Assembly (NCBI GenBank): GCA_017963875.1
Contig: JAGCTA010000286.1
Location: 1-6,583 of the forward strand
Source: Victivallales bacterium
GTDB lineage: Bacteria; Verrucomicrobiota; Lentisphaeria; Oligosphaerales; Oligosphaeraceae
Length of the DNA stretch: 6,583 nucleotides
Reading direction: 5' to 3'
The translations under genes and the position numbers were made by a program. How positions within the stretch are numbered: position 1 is the first letter of the stretch; every line of letters begins with the position of its first letter. Under the pieces are notes generated by a model. It made no database searches and was not told where the DNA came from. It saw only the letters and a program-made list of their open reading frames with translations. This document shows, one piece after another, positions 5,694 through 6,583 of this stretch.

Positions 5694-5702
5694 TTTCTAA
5701 AA
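5673..5702. promoter_or_regulatory. Operator dyad TTTTAGAAAA ... TTTTCTAAAA
   Basis: Two exact 10-bp inverted arms (5673-5682 and 5693-5702) are 20 bp apart start to start, so they lie on the same face of the helix. The dyad covers the promoter spacer, the -10 box and the probable start point. AbiEi antitoxins are known to repress their own promoter by binding inverted repeats, so this is probably the antitoxin's autoregulatory site. Confidence 0.72.
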
Positions 5703-5716
5703 TTTCGAGGCGAGAA

Positions 5717-6349
5717 ATGAAATCGATAAAGGAAAAAATACAGAAGAGGATAGAGCGTCTTGAGGCGGGATATGCCTTTTCCGCAAGAGACTTCCTGCGT
5801 GACTTCAGGAGGTACGAGGTGGATGTGGCTCTGTCCAGTCTTGTCAAGGAAGGCTTCATCCGTCGTATCATTCCCGGCATCTACGAGCGTCCGCGCATAA
5901 ACACCCTGCTTGGCACACAGGCTGCCCCAGACCTCTATAGTGTCGCCAAGGCACTGGCCCGCAAATTCAGCTGGCGAATCCACCCCTCTGGGAACACTGC
6001 TCTGAATCTTCTCGGTCTCTCCACGCAGATACCCGGGCGAATGATATTCCACTCGGATGGACCATCCAGGAAATACGCCATCGGCAACCGTGACCTTGAG
6101 TTCAGGCACACATCCCTGAACGAGCTCGTCTTCCGTCTGCCGGAGAGCACTTTGGTTGTTCAGGCACTGAAGGCATTAGGCAGGGAGCACCTTGACAAAG
6201 AGGCAATCGAAACCCTGCATGGAAAATATCCGCCCGCCCTTTGGTCAAGAATCGTCGCCGACACCTGCAATGCAAGCGGATGGATACACGAAGCCATTAG
6301 AACAATCAGTACACAGGAGGAGGACCATGCGACAAATCACGCTTCTTAG
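5717..6349 (+). CDS. AbiEi-like/DUF6088 antitoxin and autorepressor
   Basis: The predicted protein has 210 residues. I chose the ATG at 5717 because GAGG lies 6 nt before it and the promoter is immediately upstream; the frame extends further upstream, but only through the promoter. Residues 1-58 look like a winged helix-turn-helix: helices with SARDFLRDF and VDVALSSLVKEGFIRR, then a wing near IIPGIYERP. Residues 70-155 follow the antitoxin-domain pattern of DUF6088/AbiEi proteins, including HPSGNTALNLLGLSTQIP (89-106), a segment typical of that family. Length fits the roughly 200-residue family. In type IV systems such proteins neutralise the AbiEii nucleotidyltransferase without stable complex formation and repress the operon. 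The toxin gene overlaps this one by 23 nt, confirming the pairing. Assignment to DUF6088 rather than classical AbiEi is from memory of family patterns. Confidence 0.85.
   Translation: MKSIKEKIQKRIERLEAGYAFSARDFLRDFRRYEVDVALSSLVKEGFIRRIIPGIYERPRINTLLGTQAAPDLYSVAKALARKFSWRIHPSGNTALNLLGLSTQIPGRMIFHSDGPSRKYAIGNRDLEFRHTSLNELVFRLPESTLVVQALKALGREHLDKEAIETLHGKYPPALWSRIVADTCNASGWIHEAIRTISTQEEDHATNHAS
6315..6323 (+). promoter_or_regulatory. Strong Shine-Dalgarno for the toxin gene, inside the antitoxin gene
   Basis: AGGAGGAGG lies directly before the ATG at 6327, offering AGGAGG registers 3 or 6 nt away. It fixes the toxin start and is stronger than the antitoxin's own site, so toxin output is probably controlled mainly by promoter repression and coupling. 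Confidence 0.8.
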
Positions 6350-6583
6350 CCAAAACCAGAGAAAAGTTTTGTTTGAGGATGCATCTGAAGAACTCAGCAT
6401 TCCATACGGAATGATTGAGAAGGATTTCTGGGTATGCTGGGTGCTCTCACGAATCTTTGGCGACCAGAATCTCCGTGAGCTTCTCCGCTTCAAAGGCGGT
6501 ACGTCGCTTTCCAAGGTGTTCCACCTGATTGAACGCTTCTCCGAGGACATCGACCTGATTTTGGACTGGCGGCTAGTCACGCA
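6327..6583 (+). CDS. AbiEii/AbiGii-family nucleotidyltransferase toxin (3' end outside window)
   Basis: Only the first 85 codons are present; the frame is open to the window edge. Characteristic AbiEii features are seen in order: IEKDFWVCWVL (30-40), the conserved EKD-(F/Y)WV block; FKGGTSLSK (55-63), the glycine-serine nucleotidyltransferase motif; and RFSEDIDL (70-77), with the metal-binding aspartates Asp74 and Asp76. The active site is therefore intact so far as visible. Family members transfer nucleotides to cellular targets (tRNA in studied nucleotidyltransferase toxins) and arrest growth, acting in the cytoplasm, often as abortive-infection phage defence. The gene overlaps the antitoxin gene by 23 nt in another frame, and a strong ribosome-binding site sets the ATG. 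The full-length family is about 250-300 residues, so most of the protein lies beyond the window. Confidence 0.92.
   Translation, partial: MRQITLLSQNQRKVLFEDASEELSIPYGMIEKDFWVCWVLSRIFGDQNLRELLRFKGGTSLSKVFHLIERFSEDIDLILDWRLVT

Noticed and set aside
5666..5716. Upstream extension of the antitoxin frame from a TTG at 5666
   Set aside because: Those codons are the -35 box, operator and -10 box; the ATG at 5717 has a ribosome-binding site and the expected family length.

Overview
The window looks like chromosomal DNA from a PVC-group bacterium, most probably Lentisphaerota (Victivallales-like). The main support is the minus-strand gene at 1583-2362. It encodes a pseudopilin-like protein with the FTLIELLVV amino terminus and a carboxy-terminal H-X9-DG motif, a class very abundant in Lentisphaerota, Planctomycetota and Verrucomicrobiota. 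It sits beside a carbohydrate-active-looking protein and an SGNH esterase, a typical glycan-degradation setting. The taxonomic call is inference: there is no rRNA or housekeeping marker here.

Layout. (1) 2-907, plus strand: carboxy-terminal 301 residues of a large protein, probably a glycan-active enzyme ending in a jelly-roll-like module. (2) 1583-2362 then 932-1573, minus strand: the H-X9-DG pseudopilin followed 9 nt later by an SGNH/GDSL hydrolase, probably one transcript, running convergent with the first gene. (3) 2363-2830: a gene-free stretch holding a 173-bp non-coding element (2614-2786) with about 25-bp terminal inverted repeats, an exact 8-bp direct repeat TTATCAAT on both sides and three internal hairpins. 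This is a MITE-like element whose ends resemble those of ISL3-family insertion sequences. (4) 3694-4701 then 2831-3697, minus strand: two unrecognised membrane-anchored proteins whose genes overlap by 4 nt (ATGA). (5) 4702-5031: an A+T-rich spacer with a 23-bp-period direct repeat and a likely tRNA promoter. (6) 5032-5109: tRNA-Pro(GGG) with encoded CCA and an intrinsic terminator just behind it. (7) 5159-5665: about 500 nt of gene-free DNA with several inverted repeats. (8) 5717-6349 and 6327-window end, plus strand: an AbiEi-like/DUF6088 antitoxin and the start of an AbiEii nucleotidyltransferase toxin, a type IV toxin-antitoxin or abortive-infection pair, with a promoter embedded in a clear operator dyad.

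How the parts work together. The left third looks like glycan acquisition or processing: the SGNH enzyme could remove acyl groups and the pseudopilin could be exported to the envelope. The middle pair probably forms a two-component membrane assembly of unknown function and is the best candidate for an undescribed system. The right end is a defence or maintenance module next to a tRNA gene, which suggests an accessory region, although no attachment-site duplication is visible in the window.
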